Shown here: positions 42,001 through 52,738 of the stretch, one piece after another
How positions within the stretch are numbered: position 1 is the first letter of the stretch
How the letters are laid out: each line of letters starts with the position of its first letter
Notes under the pieces: model-generated
The model's input: only the letters and a program-made list of their open reading frames with translations
Told to the model about the DNA's origin: nothing
Database searches by the model: none
From: Pseudomonas asplenii
Lineage (GTDB): Bacteria > Pseudomonadota > Gammaproteobacteria > Pseudomonadales > Pseudomonadaceae
Length of the DNA: 64,000 nucleotides
NCBI RefSeq assembly: GCF_001293465.1
Contig: NZ_JSYZ01000007.1
Coordinates: forward strand, 279,482-343,481
Reading direction: 5' to 3'
Translations under genes and position numbers: made by a program

Positions 42001-45000
42001 TCAGCCAGCGGGCCGTGCAACGGCTGCCAGGCCGCGGCGCCGGATCAGCCAGTACACCGCGGGAATCACGAACAGGGAAAGCAGGGGTGCGGTCAGCATG
42101 CCGCCGACCATCGGCACCGCAATACGGCTCATGACTTCACTGCCGGTACCGCTGCTCCAGAGGATCGGCAAGAGCCCGGCGACGATCACCGCCACGGTCA
42201 TCGCCTTGGGCCGGATACGTTGCACCGCGCCTTCGCCGATCGACGCCAGCAGCGCCGACTGCGTGCACTCGCCGTTGGCCTGTCGCTCGGCCCAGGCATT
42301 GTTCAGGTAGATCAGCATGATCACCCCGAACTCCGCCGCCACCCCGGCCAGGGCGATGAAGCCGACACCGGTGGCCACCGACAGGTTGAAGCCCATCAGG
42401 TACAGCAGCCACACGCCACCGGTCAGGGCAAAAGGCAAGGTGCCCATGATCAGCAGCGCTTCGCCAAGACGGCCGAAGGTCAGGTAGAGCAGCACGAAGA
42501 TGATCGCCAGGGTCGCCGGTACCACCCAGGCCAGACGTGCGTTGGCCCGCTCCAGGTACTCGAACTGACCGGAGTAGCTCAGGCTCATGCCGGGCTCGAG
42601 CCTGACCTCGCGTTCCACCGCCTGGCGCAGGTCGGCCACCACCGATGAGAGGTCACGACCGCGTACGTCGATGTACACCCAGCCAGAGGGACGGGCGTTC
42701 TCGCTTTTGAGCATCGGCGGCCCGTCGGCAAGGCCCACACGCGCCACGCTGCCGAGGGTGATCTGGCTACCCTGCGCGGTGTAGATCGGCAGTTGCCGCA
42801 GGGTTTCGACAGAGTCGCGCCATTCACGCGGGTAACGCAGGCTGATCGGGTAGCGCGCCAGGCCCTCGACGGTCTCGCCGATGTTGTCGCCACCGATGGC
42901 TCCGGCGACGATGGCCTGCACGTCGGCAATGTTCAGGCCGTAACGCGCCGCGGCCTGGCGGTCGATATCGAGGTCGATGTAGCGTCCGCCGGTCAAACGC
43001 TCGGCCAGGGCCGAGGTCACGCCGGGCACGCCCCTGGCGACCCGCTCGATGGCCTGGGTCACGTGGTCGATCCGGGCCAGGTCGTTACCGGCCACCTTGA
43101 CCCCGATCGGGCTCTTGACCCCGGTGGCGAGCATGTCGATCCGATTGCGGATCGGCGGGATCCAGATATTGGTCAGGCCTGGCACGTGCACGGTACGGTC
43201 GAGCTCCTCGACCAGTTTCTCGCTGGTCATGCCCGGGCGCCACTGATCCTTCGGCTTGAGCCGCACGATGGTCTCGAACATTTCCAGCGGTGCCGGATCG
43301 GTGGCCGACTCCGCGCGCCCCGCCTTGCCGAACACGCTGGCCACCTCGGGCACCGTGCGAATCAGCCGGTCGGTGCGCTGCAGCAACTGCGAAGCCTGCT
43401 GCGCCGACAGCCCTGGCAGGGCCGAGGGCATGTACAGCAGGTCCCCCTCATCCAGCGGCGGCAGGAATTCCCCGCCCAGGTGGGTCAATGGCCACAGGCT
43501 GCTGAGCAGGATCAACAGGGCGCCCAGCAGTGTCATCAGCGGGCGCCGCAGTACAACCGCCAGGGCCGGGCGGTACAGGCGGATCAGCCCCCGATTGAGC
43601 GGGTTACGCTGCTCCGCCGGCAGCGGCCCGCGAATCCAGTAGCCCATCAACACCGGCACCAGGGTCACGGCCAGGCCGGCGGCGGCGGCCATGGCGTAGG
43701 TCTTGGTGAAGGCCAGCGGTGCGAACAAGCGTCCCTCCTGGGCCTGCAGGGTGAACACCGGGACGAACGACAGGGTGATGATCATCAGGCTGAAGAACAG
43801 CGCCGGCCCCACCTCGATGGCCGCCTCGGTCATGACCTGCCAGTGCTGTTCGCCGTGCAGCGAGCGCACCGGATTGAGCCTGTGCCAGGCCTCTACCCGC
43901 TTGTGCGCATTCTCGATCATCACCACGGCGGCATCGACCATCGCGCCGATGGCGATGGCAATCCCGCCCAGCGACATGATGTTGGCGTTGATGCCCTGGT
44001 GACGCATGACGATCAGCGCGACCAGTACCCCCACCGGCAGCGAGATGATCGCCACCAGCGACGAGCGCAGGTGCCAGAGGAATGCCGCGCACACCAGGGC
44101 GACCACGATGAACTCCTCGATCAGCTTGTGGCCGAGGTTGTCGACGGCGCGGTCGATCAACTGGCTGCGATCATAGGTGGTGACCAGTTCGACGCCGGCG
44201 GGCAGGCTCTTCTTCAGCGCCTGGAGCTTGTCCTTGACGCGGGCAATCGCCTCCCGCGCATTCTTGCCACTGCGCAGGATCACCACGCCCCCCACGGCCT
44301 CCCCCTGGCCATCCAGCTCGCCAATGCCGCGGCGCGCCTCCGGCCCCCGTTGCACCCTGGCCACATCGCCCAGCGTCACCGGCGCCCCCTGGGCGCTCAG
44401 GCGCAGGGGGATGGCACGGAAATCGTCCAGCGTCTTCAGGTAGCCCGAGGCCCGCACCATGAACTCGGCCTCACCCTGTTCGAGTACGCCGCCCCCGGTT
44501 TCCTGGTTGGCCTTGCCGATGGCCTGCGCCACTTCTTCCTGGGTGATGCCGAGGCTGGCCATGCGCAACGGATCGAGCACCACCTGGTACTGCCTGACCA
44601 TGCCACCGATGCTCGCCACCTCGGCGACATCCGGCAGGGTCTTGAGCTCGAAGCGCAGGAACCAGTCCTGCAGGCTGCGCAACTGCGACAGGTCATGCCC
44701 GCCGCTGCGATCGACCAGGGCGTACTGGTAGATCCAGCCCACCCCGGTGGCATCCGGGCCGAGCACGGGCCTGGCCGAGGCTGGCAGGCGCGACTGCACC
44801 TGGCTCAGGTACTCCAGTACCCGCGAACGCGCCCAGTACAGGTCGGTCCCGTCCTCGAACAGCACATAGACAAAGCTGTCGCCGTACGCCGAATAGCCGC
44901 GCACGGTCCTGGCGCCCGGCACCGAAAGCATGGTCGTGGTCAGCGGATAGGTGACCTGGTTTTCGACGATCTGCGGCGCCTGCCCCGGATAGGAGGTGCG

Positions 45001-45147
45001 GATGATCACTTGCGCGTCCGACAGGTCCGGCAACGCATCGATCGGCAGGCTGCGCAGTGAAAACAGCCCCCACGCCAGCAGAAACAGCGTGATGAGCAGC
45101 ACCAGGATGCGGTTGCCCACCGACCAGCGAATCAGTTTCTCGATCAT
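42001..45147 (-). CDS. cusA: CusA, Cu(I)/Ag(I) RND efflux pump
   Basis: 1048 residues, the same size as E. coli CusA. The inner-membrane proton-driven pump moves Cu(I)/Ag(I) through a Met relay. Met573 ([10 protein letters not shown]), Met623 (PLEMFETIV) and Met672 (RIDMLATG) fall at exactly the E. coli CusA metal-binding positions. The TM4 motif [16 protein letters not shown] is of the copper/silver (HME4) type, not the CzcA divalent type. Twelve membrane helices and two large periplasmic loops fit. Last gene of the cus operon; its ATG overlaps cusB (ATGA). Confidence 0.95.
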   Translation of the reverse strand: MIEKLIRWSVGNRILVLLITLFLLAWGLFSLRSLPIDALPDLSDAQVIIRTSYPGQAPQIVENQVTYPLTTTMLSVPGARTVRGYSAYGDSFVYVLFEDGTDLYWARSRVLEYLSQVQSRLPASARPVLGPDATGVGWIYQYALVDRSGGHDLSQLRSLQDWFLRFELKTLPDVAEVASIGGMVRQYQVVLDPLRMASLGITQEEVAQAIGKANQETGGGVLEQGEAEFMVRASGYLKTLDDFRAIPLRLSAQGAPVTLGDVARVQRGPEARRGIGELDGQGEAVGGVVILRSGKNAREAIARVKDKLQALKKSLPAGVELVTTYDRSQLIDRAVDNLGHKLIEEFIVVALVCAAFLWHLRSSLVAIISLPVGVLVALIVMRHQGINANIMSLGGIAIAIGAMVDAAVVMIENAHKRVEAWHRLNPVRSLHGEQHWQVMTEAAIEVGPALFFSLMIITLSFVPVFTLQAQEGRLFAPLAFTKTYAMAAAAGLAVTLVPVLMGYWIRGPLPAEQRNPLNRGLIRLYRPALAVVLRRPLMTLLGALLILLSSLWPLTHLGGEFLPPLDEGDLLYMPSALPGLSAQQASQLLQRTDRLIRTVPEVASVFGKAGRAESATDPAPLEMFETIVRLKPKDQWRPGMTSEKLVEELDRTVHVPGLTNIWIPPIRNRIDMLATGVKSPIGVKVAGNDLARIDHVTQAIERVARGVPGVTSALAERLTGGRYIDLDIDRQAAARYGLNIADVQAIVAGAIGGDNIGETVEGLARYPISLRYPREWRDSVETLRQLPIYTAQGSQITLGSVARVGLADGPPMLKSENARPSGWVYIDVRGRDLSSVVADLRQAVEREVRLEPGMSLSYSGQFEYLERANARLAWVVPATLAIIFVLLYLTFGRLGEALLIMGTLPFALTGGVWLLYLMGFNLSVATGVGFIALAGVAAEFGVIMLIYLNNAWAERQANGECTQSALLASIGEGAVQRIRPKAMTVAVIVAGLLPILWSSGTGSEVMSRIAVPMVGGMLTAPLLSLFVIPAVYWLIRRRGLAAVARPAG

Positions 45148-46397
45148 GGTCGGCTCTCCCTGGCAGGCGCTGCCGAGGCTGACGGAATGTCCGGTGCCGT
45201 CGTGGCCTCGATACCCTTGAGGCTGGCTTCGGAATCGATCAGGAACTGTCCCGAGGCCACCACCTTCTGCCCCGCCTGCAGCCCTTGCAGCACCGCGACC
45301 TGGCCGTTGCTCTCCAGCCCCAGCCGCACCTGTACCGGACGGAAACGTCCCTGGTCCTCGGCCAGCATCACCATGTCGCGCTTGCCGCTGCGGATCACCG
45401 CTTCGGCCGGCAACAGCAGGCTATCATCGGCCTGTTCGTCCGGATGCAGGGTGACTTGCGCGGTCATGCCCGGGCGCAGCCGCCCCTCGCGATTGGGCAG
45501 TTCGATACGCAGGCGCAAGGTGCGGCTCTGCAGGTCGGCGTCGGCGAGCATGGCGGTCAGCCTGCCCGGGATCACCTCGCCGGGATACGCCGGCAGGCGT
45601 GCCTCTATCGCCTGCCCTTCGCGCAGGCCGCCGGCCTGGCCTTCCGGCACCGCGGCCTCAAGCCAGACATTGAGCACGCCATTGATCCGCGCCAGGGTCG
45701 CCCCCGGCATCAGCGCCATGCCCGGACGCAACTCCAGCGCCTGGATCACCCCCGTGCCGGGCGCCACCAGCGTCACCCGGTTCTGCACCTGGCCGCTGCG
45801 CGCAACCCGCCCGATCAGCTCGGCGGGCATCCCCGCGAGCAACAGACGCTGGCGCGCCGCCGCCTGCAACCCCGCATCCCCCAAGCGACGCAGGGCCAGA
45901 AACTCCTCCTGCAACCCGACCCACTCCGGTGCCAGGACATCCGCCAACGGCGCCCCCTTGACCACCCTGTCGCCCGTGGCCCGGCCATAGGTACGTTCGA
46001 CGAAGCCCGCGGTGCGGGCCTGCAGCACGCTGAAGTCCCGCTCATCGTAGGCCAGCACACCGCTGACCAGCAGCGAACGCTGCAGCCGTCCGGGGGTTGC
46101 CGTTGCCAGGCGCACCCCCAGGTTCTGCTGCACCCCCTGGGTGATCTGCACCGCCGGCTGCATCTGTCCGGCATCGGCCTCGGCGTACTTGGCCACCAGT
46201 TGCATGTCCATGAACGGTGACTTGCCGGGGGCCGAAAAATGCTGCTGCGGGTACATCGGGTCGTACCAGTACAGCGCCTTCTGCTCGTCGGCAACCGGCG
46301 CAGGCCCGCCACGGCCCTCCTGCGCCAGCCAATAGCCCGCCGCGACACCCGCGGCCAGTGCAAACACCACGCTCAATCCGATAGAGGTCCGCTTCAT
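45144..46397 (-). CDS. cusB: CusB, periplasmic adaptor
   Basis: 417 residues from ATG 46397 (GGAGAGG upstream; the frame opens earlier inside the OMP gene). Signal/anchor [17 protein letters not shown]. Then the heavy-metal-binding segment [23 protein letters not shown] with Met residues as in CusB, then hairpin, lipoyl and beta-barrel domains of a membrane-fusion protein. It hands Cu(I) to CusA. Confidence 0.93.
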   Translation of the reverse strand: MKRTSIGLSVVFALAAGVAAGYWLAQEGRGGPAPVADEQKALYWYDPMYPQQHFSAPGKSPFMDMQLVAKYAEADAGQMQPAVQITQGVQQNLGVRLATATPGRLQRSLLVSGVLAYDERDFSVLQARTAGFVERTYGRATGDRVVKGAPLADVLAPEWVGLQEEFLALRRLGDAGLQAAARQRLLLAGMPAELIGRVARSGQVQNRVTLVAPGTGVIQALELRPGMALMPGATLARINGVLNVWLEAAVPEGQAGGLREGQAIEARLPAYPGEVIPGRLTAMLADADLQSRTLRLRIELPNREGRLRPGMTAQVTLHPDEQADDSLLLPAEAVIRSGKRDMVMLAEDQGRFRPVQVRLGLESNGQVAVLQGLQAGQKVVASGQFLIDSEASLKGIEATTAPDIPSASAAPARESRP

Positions 46398-47647
46398 GCC
46401 CGCACCTCTCCATAGACGAAGTGCAGCCGCGCGGCCGTCGCCGCCAGTTGCCCCTGCCAATCGATATCCTGCAGCCACGCCTGCACCCGCTGGCGCCGTG
46501 CCTCAAGCACCTCTGCCAGGGCCAACTTGCCCGCCCGGTAGTCGGCCAGGGCCAGGTGCACCCGCTCCTCGGCCAACGGCAGCAGTGTCTGGCGACTGCG
46601 TGTCACCGCCCGTTGCAGGCGCTGGTACTCGGCCAGGTCCGCTTCCAGTTGCGCGGTGTACTCACGCAGCAACGCCTCGCGCTCGTCTTCGAGCTGCCGC
46701 ACCTGCGCCTGTCGCGCGGCAATCGTCGGGTCCTGGCGTGATCCGCTGAACAGCGGCAACTGGAAGCTGACCTGCACACTGACCATGTTGCTGAAGTCCG
46801 GCCCACGCCGCTGGTAATCCACCTGCCATCCCCAGTCCGATTTCTTCTCGGCCTGCGCCTGATGCACCTGGGCCTGCGCCTCGCGGGTCATGGCCCCATA
46901 GGCCGCCAGTTCCGGATGGTCATGCAGGGCATGCAGGTAGTGCGGTGCATCCACGGCCCATTCGGGGAATGCCCGCGCCCGAGGGTCGCTGTCCTGCCCG
47001 ACCCAGCGTTTGAGCGCCGCTCGCGCCTGGCTCGCCTGGCTCGACAACCGGTCTTTCTGCTCATCCAGTTGCGCCGCCTCCTGTTGCGGCGCCAACGCAT
47101 CGGCCGTCGCGCCTCCGCCGCCGGCCAGCCGTGCGCGCACGACCGCGGCGAGCAAGGCGTTCTCGCGGTAAAACTCGTCGAATTGCTGCAACTTGCGCTG
47201 CACCGTATAGGCCGCGATCCAGGCCTGCGCCGTGGCTGCGCGCACCTTCAGGCGTTCGACCACGGCCTCGGCATCGGCCCGCTCGACAACCGCCTGGGCC
47301 GTCTCGACCCGCGCCTTGCGCTTGTCACGGTTGGGCACCTCCTGCGCCAGGCCGACCACCTGCATGGTCATGAAGTCGCGATTGGCATTCCAGCGGTCGC
47401 TACCGTCCACCGGCAGGTTCTGTACCCCCAGGTTCAAACGTGGATCGGGCAGTTCACCGGCCGGCAGCACCGCATGGCGTGCCGCCGACATCTGCTCCTG
47501 GCGCGCCTGGAGAGAAGGCGCGTTGCGCTCGGCCAGTTGCAGCGCATCGTCCAGGGAAAGTGAAGCCGCCTGCACCGACAGGGTCGGCAGCAGGATCACC
47601 AGGGCGGCCATCGGCGTCAGCCCTGCATGAAGACGTGAGAAAGTCAT
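46394..47647 (-). CDS. TolC-family outer-membrane channel (CusC role)
   Basis: 417 residues from ATG 47647 with GAGGAA upstream. Sec signal (LTPMAALVILLPTLSVQA) without a lipobox, unlike E. coli CusC, which is a lipoprotein. Two OEP repeats with long helices (SLSLDDALQLAERNAPSLQARQEQMSAARHAVLPAGELPDPRLNLGVQNLP). First structural gene of the cus operon. Confidence 0.9.
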   Translation of the reverse strand: MTFSRLHAGLTPMAALVILLPTLSVQAASLSLDDALQLAERNAPSLQARQEQMSAARHAVLPAGELPDPRLNLGVQNLPVDGSDRWNANRDFMTMQVVGLAQEVPNRDKRKARVETAQAVVERADAEAVVERLKVRAATAQAWIAAYTVQRKLQQFDEFYRENALLAAVVRARLAGGGGATADALAPQQEAAQLDEQKDRLSSQASQARAALKRWVGQDSDPRARAFPEWAVDAPHYLHALHDHPELAAYGAMTREAQAQVHQAQAEKKSDWGWQVDYQRRGPDFSNMVSVQVSFQLPLFSGSRQDPTIAARQAQVRQLEDEREALLREYTAQLEADLAEYQRLQRAVTRSRQTLLPLAEERVHLALADYRAGKLALAEVLEARRQRVQAWLQDIDWQGQLAATAARLHFVYGEVRA

Positions 47648-47736
47648 GAAGAGGATTCCTCGAAAAAACCGGCGCACACGCGCATGCCATCGTCCGGCCG
47701 CGAGGGCGGAACGATGCTCTTGGGTTTACGAAGGAA

Positions 47737-48093
47737 TCAGGCGCGGGGCGGTCGCCACAGGTCGGGCGCAGCCCGGGTCAGCAGGTTCCGCGCATAGCTG
47801 TCGGCCAGGCCTGGCGCGGCAAAGGGCATGGCGGGCTCAGCCAGGTTGACCTGGAGCACGCTCGCGGTGCTGCACTCCTGGCCGACCTTGCAGGCCTTGG
47901 AGCCATGATGGGAGGACTGTCCCTGGTCCTGGTCCTGATCCTGACAGCAGTCGTGCTGCATCCCCGCCATCCTGTTCATCCCCGCGGCCTGCATCGGGCA
48001 GGGCTCGACGGATGAGTCGATCCCCGCCATCCCGTTGAAGGGAAGCGCGAGAACAAGCATCAGGAGGGTGAGCCGTCGCAGCAGGTCGATCAT
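47737..48093 (-). CDS. Small exported Met/His/Cys-rich protein, copper-linked
   Basis: 118 residues. Signal peptide (LTLLMLVLALPFNGMAG), then a metal-ligand-rich stretch (CPMQAAGMNRMAGMQHDCC; a DQDQDQ run; SSHHGSKACKVGQEC). It sits 89 bp upstream of the cusC-like gene on the same strand, probably in the same operon, so it may bind or sense periplasmic copper. No close named family; similar small proteins occur beside cus genes. Confidence 0.75.
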   Translation of the reverse strand: MIDLLRRLTLLMLVLALPFNGMAGIDSSVEPCPMQAAGMNRMAGMQHDCCQDQDQDQGQSSHHGSKACKVGQECSTASVLQVNLAEPAMPFAAPGLADSYARNLLTRAAPDLWRPPRA

Positions 48094-48197
48094 GCCGGTG
48101 AGTGTAGGTGAGTTCCGTTAGCTCGACATTAACAACCTTCACACTCGTGCCCCGCAGGAACGACGTTCCAGCGCCTGGCGTTCACCCTCGGCCTCAT

Positions 48198-49580
48198 TCA
48201 GGCCCCTGAACCTGTCAGGGCCGCCAGTGCGCTGCGCAGCGACGCCTGCTCGGTGAGCTGGTAAAGCTGCAACTCATCCAGCGTCTCCCGGCCCAGTGCG
48301 CGCTGGAAGGCGTCGCGGTTGGCCAGTTCCGCGTAATGGGCCTGGGCATGGTCACCGAGGTTGGACTGGAAGATCCCCGCCGCACTGACCGGCAGGAAGT
48401 CTTCGTAGACCAGAGGCTCATAGGCCAGCTCCCCACTGGCCAGTAGCGCCTCGACGTCCCGGGACACCCCACCGGCCGCCAGGCCCTTGTCCGTCGCCCG
48501 GTAGCGGAAGAACGCCAGTTGCTCGCGGCGCAAGGTCTCGTAGTCATCCGGGAAGGCCTTGAACGCCTCGGCCAGCAGTTCACTGTAACGCTGCGCATTG
48601 GCTTCCGAGGGGAATCCCCCCAGCGCCTCGCGGGCCTGCCCCAGCAAGGCGTCGTACAGTGCACGGCCTTTCGGGGTCAACGCCACGCCACGCTGCTCGA
48701 TCTCGCCGAAACGCGCCGAGTGACTGCCCTGCTCCGGGCCCTGCGGGCCGACGAAGTCGATGGCCTCGTTGAGGGCCTTGAAGCTGGTCTGACGCAGCAG
48801 GATCGGGCAGCGACGACGTGGCGGCCCCTCGATCACCGCCTTGGGCGTGATACCACGGCCGGGCATGTCGGCCTGCACCTGGTCGATGTCCAGGGTGCGC
48901 GGCGTCAGGTGGTTGATGTGCGGCCCCTTGAACGCGACCACATCGGCGATCAGGCGATGGGCACCGTCCAGGCGCTGGTAATCGGCCAGGCTGACGGTGG
49001 CCTGGCCGTGCCAGCGGAAGGTTTCCAGCGCCTGGGTGACGAACTCGTCAGCCGCTGCGGCATCGAGACCGCCGTCGCGCTCGGCCTGGGCGATCAGTTC
49101 CAGCACCCGTGGGGTGAAGATCTGCCGCGCCGCCAGGGTGCGCTCGGCGAAGGTCCGCAGCGCGGTGTCCTGGATCAGTTCCAGGCGCAACAGCGAGGTG
49201 AATACCCGGAACGGGCTGGCGCGCAAGGCGCTTTCGTCCACCGCGCGAAAAGCCGTGGAATGCACCGGTACACCGGCCGGGGTCAGGTCGTAGTAACCCA
49301 CCGGCTGCATGCCCATGACCGCGAACAGCCGGCCCATGGTCGCCAGCTCCGCGGCGGTGCCGACGCGGATCGCGCCGTGGCGCTCCAGGTCCAGCCGCTC
49401 CAGCTCGCCGGTATGGGCCAGCGCCTGCGCCACGGCCGGCTGCGCCGCCAGGGTATGGCGGTTGGTGTCGGCCACCAGTTGCATCAGGTCGCCATACAGC
49501 GGCACCTCCTGCTGGTACATGGCGCTCATGGCCCGGGAAAAGTCGGCACGAATACGATCAGGCGAAACAAGGGTGCTCAT
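48198..49580 (-). CDS. hglS: 2-oxoadipate dioxygenase/decarboxylase HglS (DUF1338)
   Basis: 460 residues. Fe(II) enzyme converting 2-oxoadipate to D-2-hydroxyglutarate with CO2 release, in lysine catabolism. Segments ERHGAIRVGTAAELATMGRLFAVMGMQPVGYYDL, FKGPHINHLTPRTLDID and FGEIEQRGVALTPKGRALYD carry the conserved His68, His224 and Glu293 that fit the family metal ligands. 15 bp after the aminotransferase stop, so the two are an operon. Confidence 0.9.
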   Translation of the reverse strand: MSTLVSPDRIRADFSRAMSAMYQQEVPLYGDLMQLVADTNRHTLAAQPAVAQALAHTGELERLDLERHGAIRVGTAAELATMGRLFAVMGMQPVGYYDLTPAGVPVHSTAFRAVDESALRASPFRVFTSLLRLELIQDTALRTFAERTLAARQIFTPRVLELIAQAERDGGLDAAAADEFVTQALETFRWHGQATVSLADYQRLDGAHRLIADVVAFKGPHINHLTPRTLDIDQVQADMPGRGITPKAVIEGPPRRRCPILLRQTSFKALNEAIDFVGPQGPEQGSHSARFGEIEQRGVALTPKGRALYDALLGQAREALGGFPSEANAQRYSELLAEAFKAFPDDYETLRREQLAFFRYRATDKGLAAGGVSRDVEALLASGELAYEPLVYEDFLPVSAAGIFQSNLGDHAQAHYAELANRDAFQRALGRETLDELQLYQLTEQASLRSALAALTGSGA

Positions 49581-49595
49581 CAGGCAGGTCTCCGC

Positions 49596-50840
49596 TCAGG
49601 CCAGTTGCGCCAGGCATTGTTCGAGGATGTTCAGGCCATCTTCCAGAATGGCCGGTTCGATGGTCAACGGTGGCAGCAGCCGGATGATATGCCGCGCCTT
49701 GCCGCTCGGCATCAGCAGCAGGCCGGCTTCGCGGGCGCTGGCCAGCACGGCGGCCAGATGCTGCGGCGCCGGGCTGCCATCGGCATTGACCAGTTCCAGG
49801 CCACGCATCGCGCCGACCCCGGTCAGGCGGCCGACGCAGGCAAAGCGTTCTTTCCAGGCGGCGTGATACCGGGCGATCAGCGTGCCCTGCCCTTCGCCCC
49901 AGCGCGAAAGGTTGTCATCGCTCATCTGCCCCAGCGTCGCCAGGCCGGCGGCGCAGGCCAGCGGGTTGCCGGAATAGGTGCCGCCCAACCCGCCTTTGGG
50001 CAGGGCGTCGAGCAGTTCACGGCGGCCGACCACCGCCCCCAGCGGCACCCCGCCGGCCATGCTCTTGCCGAGCAGCAGCAGGTCCGGTTCGATGCCCAGC
50101 CGGGTAAAGGCAAAACGCTCGCCGGTGCGGCCGAAGCCCGACTGCACCTCATCGATCACCAGCACGATGCCGTGGCGGTCGCAGAAGGCCCGCAACGGCT
50201 TGGCGAAATCCGCATCCAGGGCCAGGAAGCCCCCCTCGCCCTGCACCGCCTCGATGAAGATCGCGCCGATGTCCTCGACCGCAATTTCCACGCTGACCAG
50301 GCGCTCCAGTGCCTTGAGCGCCTGCTCGGCGGTGACGCCGGTGTCGGCACTGGGGTACGGCAGGTGAAACACCGGCCCCGGCAGGCTGCCGACCTTCTGC
50401 TTGTACGGCGCCACCTTGCCGTTGAGATTCAAGGTGGCCAGGGTGCGGCCATGAAAGCCGCCATCGAAGGCCACCACGCCACTGCGCCCGGTAGTACCGC
50501 GAACGATCTTCAGGGCGTTTTCCGCCGCCTCCGCGCCGCTGTTGGTGAGCATGCCCGACAGCGCATAGCTGACCGGCACGAACGCGGCCAATGCCCGCAG
50601 GTAGGCGCCATATTGGTCGTGGGGTACGGCATTGAACGCGGCGTGGGTCATGCGCCCGGCCTGCTCGCGAATGGCCGCCACCACCGCCTCGTTGCAGTGC
50701 CCGAGGTTGAGGACGCCGATACCGCCGATGAAATCGATGTAGCGCTTGCCGGCGCTGTCCCAGACAAGTGCGTTGCGTCCGTGGGTCAGCTCCACAGGGT
50801 GAACGATGTTGATCGATTGGCTGATGCAATCCTGATTCAT
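49596..50840 (-). CDS. Class III aminotransferase, probable 2-aminoadipate aminotransferase
   Basis: 414 residues from ATG 50840. Ornithine/GABA-type aminotransferase with PLP Lys259 (LLGKSMAGGVPLGAV), TNSGAEAAENALK and FDGGFHGRT motifs. It resembles the P. putida PP_4108-type enzyme that turns L-2-aminoadipate into 2-oxoadipate. Co-transcription with hglS and divergence from amaB support this over 4-aminobutyrate, though GABA activity is possible. Confidence 0.85.
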   Translation of the reverse strand: MNQDCISQSINIVHPVELTHGRNALVWDSAGKRYIDFIGGIGVLNLGHCNEAVVAAIREQAGRMTHAAFNAVPHDQYGAYLRALAAFVPVSYALSGMLTNSGAEAAENALKIVRGTTGRSGVVAFDGGFHGRTLATLNLNGKVAPYKQKVGSLPGPVFHLPYPSADTGVTAEQALKALERLVSVEIAVEDIGAIFIEAVQGEGGFLALDADFAKPLRAFCDRHGIVLVIDEVQSGFGRTGERFAFTRLGIEPDLLLLGKSMAGGVPLGAVVGRRELLDALPKGGLGGTYSGNPLACAAGLATLGQMSDDNLSRWGEGQGTLIARYHAAWKERFACVGRLTGVGAMRGLELVNADGSPAPQHLAAVLASAREAGLLLMPSGKARHIIRLLPPLTIEPAILEDGLNILEQCLAQLA

Positions 50841-51149
50841 GGCCCGCTGCCGTTCCTGGTGAAAGTGCCTCCATTCAAGCGAGCAGGTACGGGCAAGACA
50901 AACGATAAATAGTCGCGGGTTCATTCCTTTCAGTCATGAAGTCGCGCTATCACCCCAAGAACCCCACCCTACATCCCTGCCATAGACGGATAAAACTGAA
51001 AAACTCGTTCTGAACCCACACCCTCTCTGCCCATTGAATTCCAGGAAGGAATGATATTTGGAATTTTGCTCGTTTGTTCGACCAGGCTCTCGGCGCCGAT
51101 ACTGCCCCCTGTCAATTGTGCCTGTCGTCACGCCAAAGGAGTCCGAATC
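50841..51149. promoter_or_regulatory. Divergent promoter region of the lysine cluster
   Basis: 309 bp between aminotransferase and amaB. ATTCC-AGGAA-GGAAT (51038-51052) with a further GGAAT at 51060-51064 is a candidate operator. No regulator gene lies in the cluster, unlike the P. putida layout, which has a LysR gene beside amaB. Confidence 0.45.
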
Positions 51150-52640
51150 ATGATCAGTCAACTGCTGCAACGCCTGGGGGTGCCCGCCCACGCTTATAGC
51201 GAAGGCACCTACGCGGTCCATACCCCCATCGATGGCAGCCGTATCGGCTCGGTCAAGCTTGAGGATCGCGAACAGGTGCTGTCGCGCATCGCCACCGCCC
51301 AGCGTGCCTTCCAGGCCTGGCGCCAGGTGCCGGCGCCGCGTCGTGGCGAGCTGGTGCGGGTGTTCGGCGAAGTGCTGCGCGAGCACAAGGCCGACCTCGG
51401 CGAGCTGGTGTCCATCGAGGCCGGCAAGATCACCCAGGAAGGCCTGGGTGAAGTGCAGGAAATGATCGATATCTGCGACTTCGCGGTGGGCCTGTCGCGC
51501 CAGCTGTACGGCCTGACCATCGCCTCCGAGCGTCCTGGCCACCACATGCGCGAGACCTGGCATTCGCTGGGCGTGGTCGGGGTGATCAGCGCCTTCAACT
51601 TCCCGGTCGCGGTCTGGGCCTGGAACACCGCCCTGGCGCTGGTCTGCGGCAACGCGGTGATCTGGAAACCGTCGGAAAAGACCCCGCTGACCGCCCTGGC
51701 CAGCCAGGCGCTGCTGGAGAAGGCCCTGGCCCGTTTCGGCGAGGCCCCTGAAGGCCTGGCGCAACTGATCATCGGCGACCGCCAGGCCGGCGAAGTACTG
51801 GTGGACGACACCCGCGTCGCCCTGGTCAGCGCCACCGGCAGCACCCGCATGGGCCGCGAAGTGGGCCCACGGGTCGCCGCGCGCTTCGGCCGCAGCATCC
51901 TGGAACTGGGCGGCAACAACGCCATGATCCTGGCCCCGAGTGCCGACCTGGACCTGGCGGTACGCGCCGTGCTGTTCAGCGCCGTCGGCACCGCCGGCCA
52001 GCGTTGCACCACCCTGCGTCGCCTGTTCGTGCACAACTCGGTCAAGGCCGAGGTGGTGGCCCGGGTCAAATCCGCCTACGGCAAGGTGCGGATCGGCGAC
52101 CCGCGGGAAGGCAACCTGATCGGCCCGCTGATCGACCAGCAGAGCTTCAACGCCATGCAGAACGCCCTGACCCAGGCGCGCGACGAAGGCGGCCAGGTGT
52201 TCGGCGGTGAACGCCAGCTCGCCGACCGGTACCCGAACGCCTACTACGTCAGCCCGGCGCTGGTGGAAATGCCGGGCCAGTCCGCCGTGGTACGCCACGA
52301 AACCTTCGCGCCGATTCTCTACGTCATCGGCTATGACGATTTCGACGAGGCGCTGCGCCTGAACAACGAAGTGCCCCAGGGCCTGTCGTCGTGCATTTTC
52401 ACCACCGACGTGCGTGAGGCCGAAGCCTTCCAGAGCGCAACCGGCAGCGACTGCGGCATCGCCAACGTCAACATCGGCACCAGCGGCGCGGAAATCGGCG
52501 GTGCGTTCGGCGGCGAGAAGGAGACCGGCGGCGGCCGCGAATCCGGCTCCGATGCCTGGAAAGGCTACATGCGGCGCCAGACCAACACCGTGAACTACTC
52601 CCGCGAGCTGCCGCTGGCCCAGGGCATCGTGTTCGACTGA
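51150..52640 (+). CDS. amaB: AmaB, L-aminoadipate-semialdehyde/piperideine-6-carboxylate dehydrogenase
   Basis: 496 residues, AAAGGAG upstream. ALDH7-family dehydrogenase oxidising L-piperideine-6-carboxylate (aminoadipate semialdehyde) to L-2-aminoadipate in pipecolate/D-lysine breakdown. Catalytic Cys286 (GTAGQRCTTLRR) and Glu252 (LELGGNN), with the ALDH7 features NFPVAVWAWN and GTSGAEIGGAFGGEKETGGGRESGSDAWK. The product feeds the divergent aminotransferase and HglS. Confidence 0.92.
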   Translation: MISQLLQRLGVPAHAYSEGTYAVHTPIDGSRIGSVKLEDREQVLSRIATAQRAFQAWRQVPAPRRGELVRVFGEVLREHKADLGELVSIEAGKITQEGLGEVQEMIDICDFAVGLSRQLYGLTIASERPGHHMRETWHSLGVVGVISAFNFPVAVWAWNTALALVCGNAVIWKPSEKTPLTALASQALLEKALARFGEAPEGLAQLIIGDRQAGEVLVDDTRVALVSATGSTRMGREVGPRVAARFGRSILELGGNNAMILAPSADLDLAVRAVLFSAVGTAGQRCTTLRRLFVHNSVKAEVVARVKSAYGKVRIGDPREGNLIGPLIDQQSFNAMQNALTQARDEGGQVFGGERQLADRYPNAYYVSPALVEMPGQSAVVRHETFAPILYVIGYDDFDEALRLNNEVPQGLSSCIFTTDVREAEAFQSATGSDCGIANVNIGTSGAEIGGAFGGEKETGGGRESGSDAWKGYMRRQTNTVNYSRELPLAQGIVFD

Positions 52641-52649
52641 CCGCTATCC

Positions 52650-52674
52650 GGGGTCATCGCCGGTCGGTGACCCC
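52650..52674 (+). terminator. Terminator of amaB
   Basis: GGGGTCA and TGACCCC form a 7-bp stem 9 bp after the amaB stop, followed by GCTCTCTTC. A second perfect hairpin, GTCGAAAT/ATTTCGAC, lies at 52689-52712 and may serve the convergent ABC genes. Confidence 0.6.
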
Positions 52675-52738
52675 GCTCTCTTCAGGTTGTCGAAATGGGG
52701 CGTCATTTCGACACCGCCGCGCGGGACGCCAGCCGACC

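Noticed and set aside
42793..45060. 755-codon plus-strand open frame opposite cusA
   Set aside because: Composition is His/Gln/Arg-rich with no motif; it is a high-GC shadow of the cusA codons, which hold the conserved Met relay and RND motifs.
48519..50912. 797-codon plus-strand open frame
   Set aside because: Runs antisense to both hglS and the aminotransferase and spans the stop and start between them; no plausible protein family.
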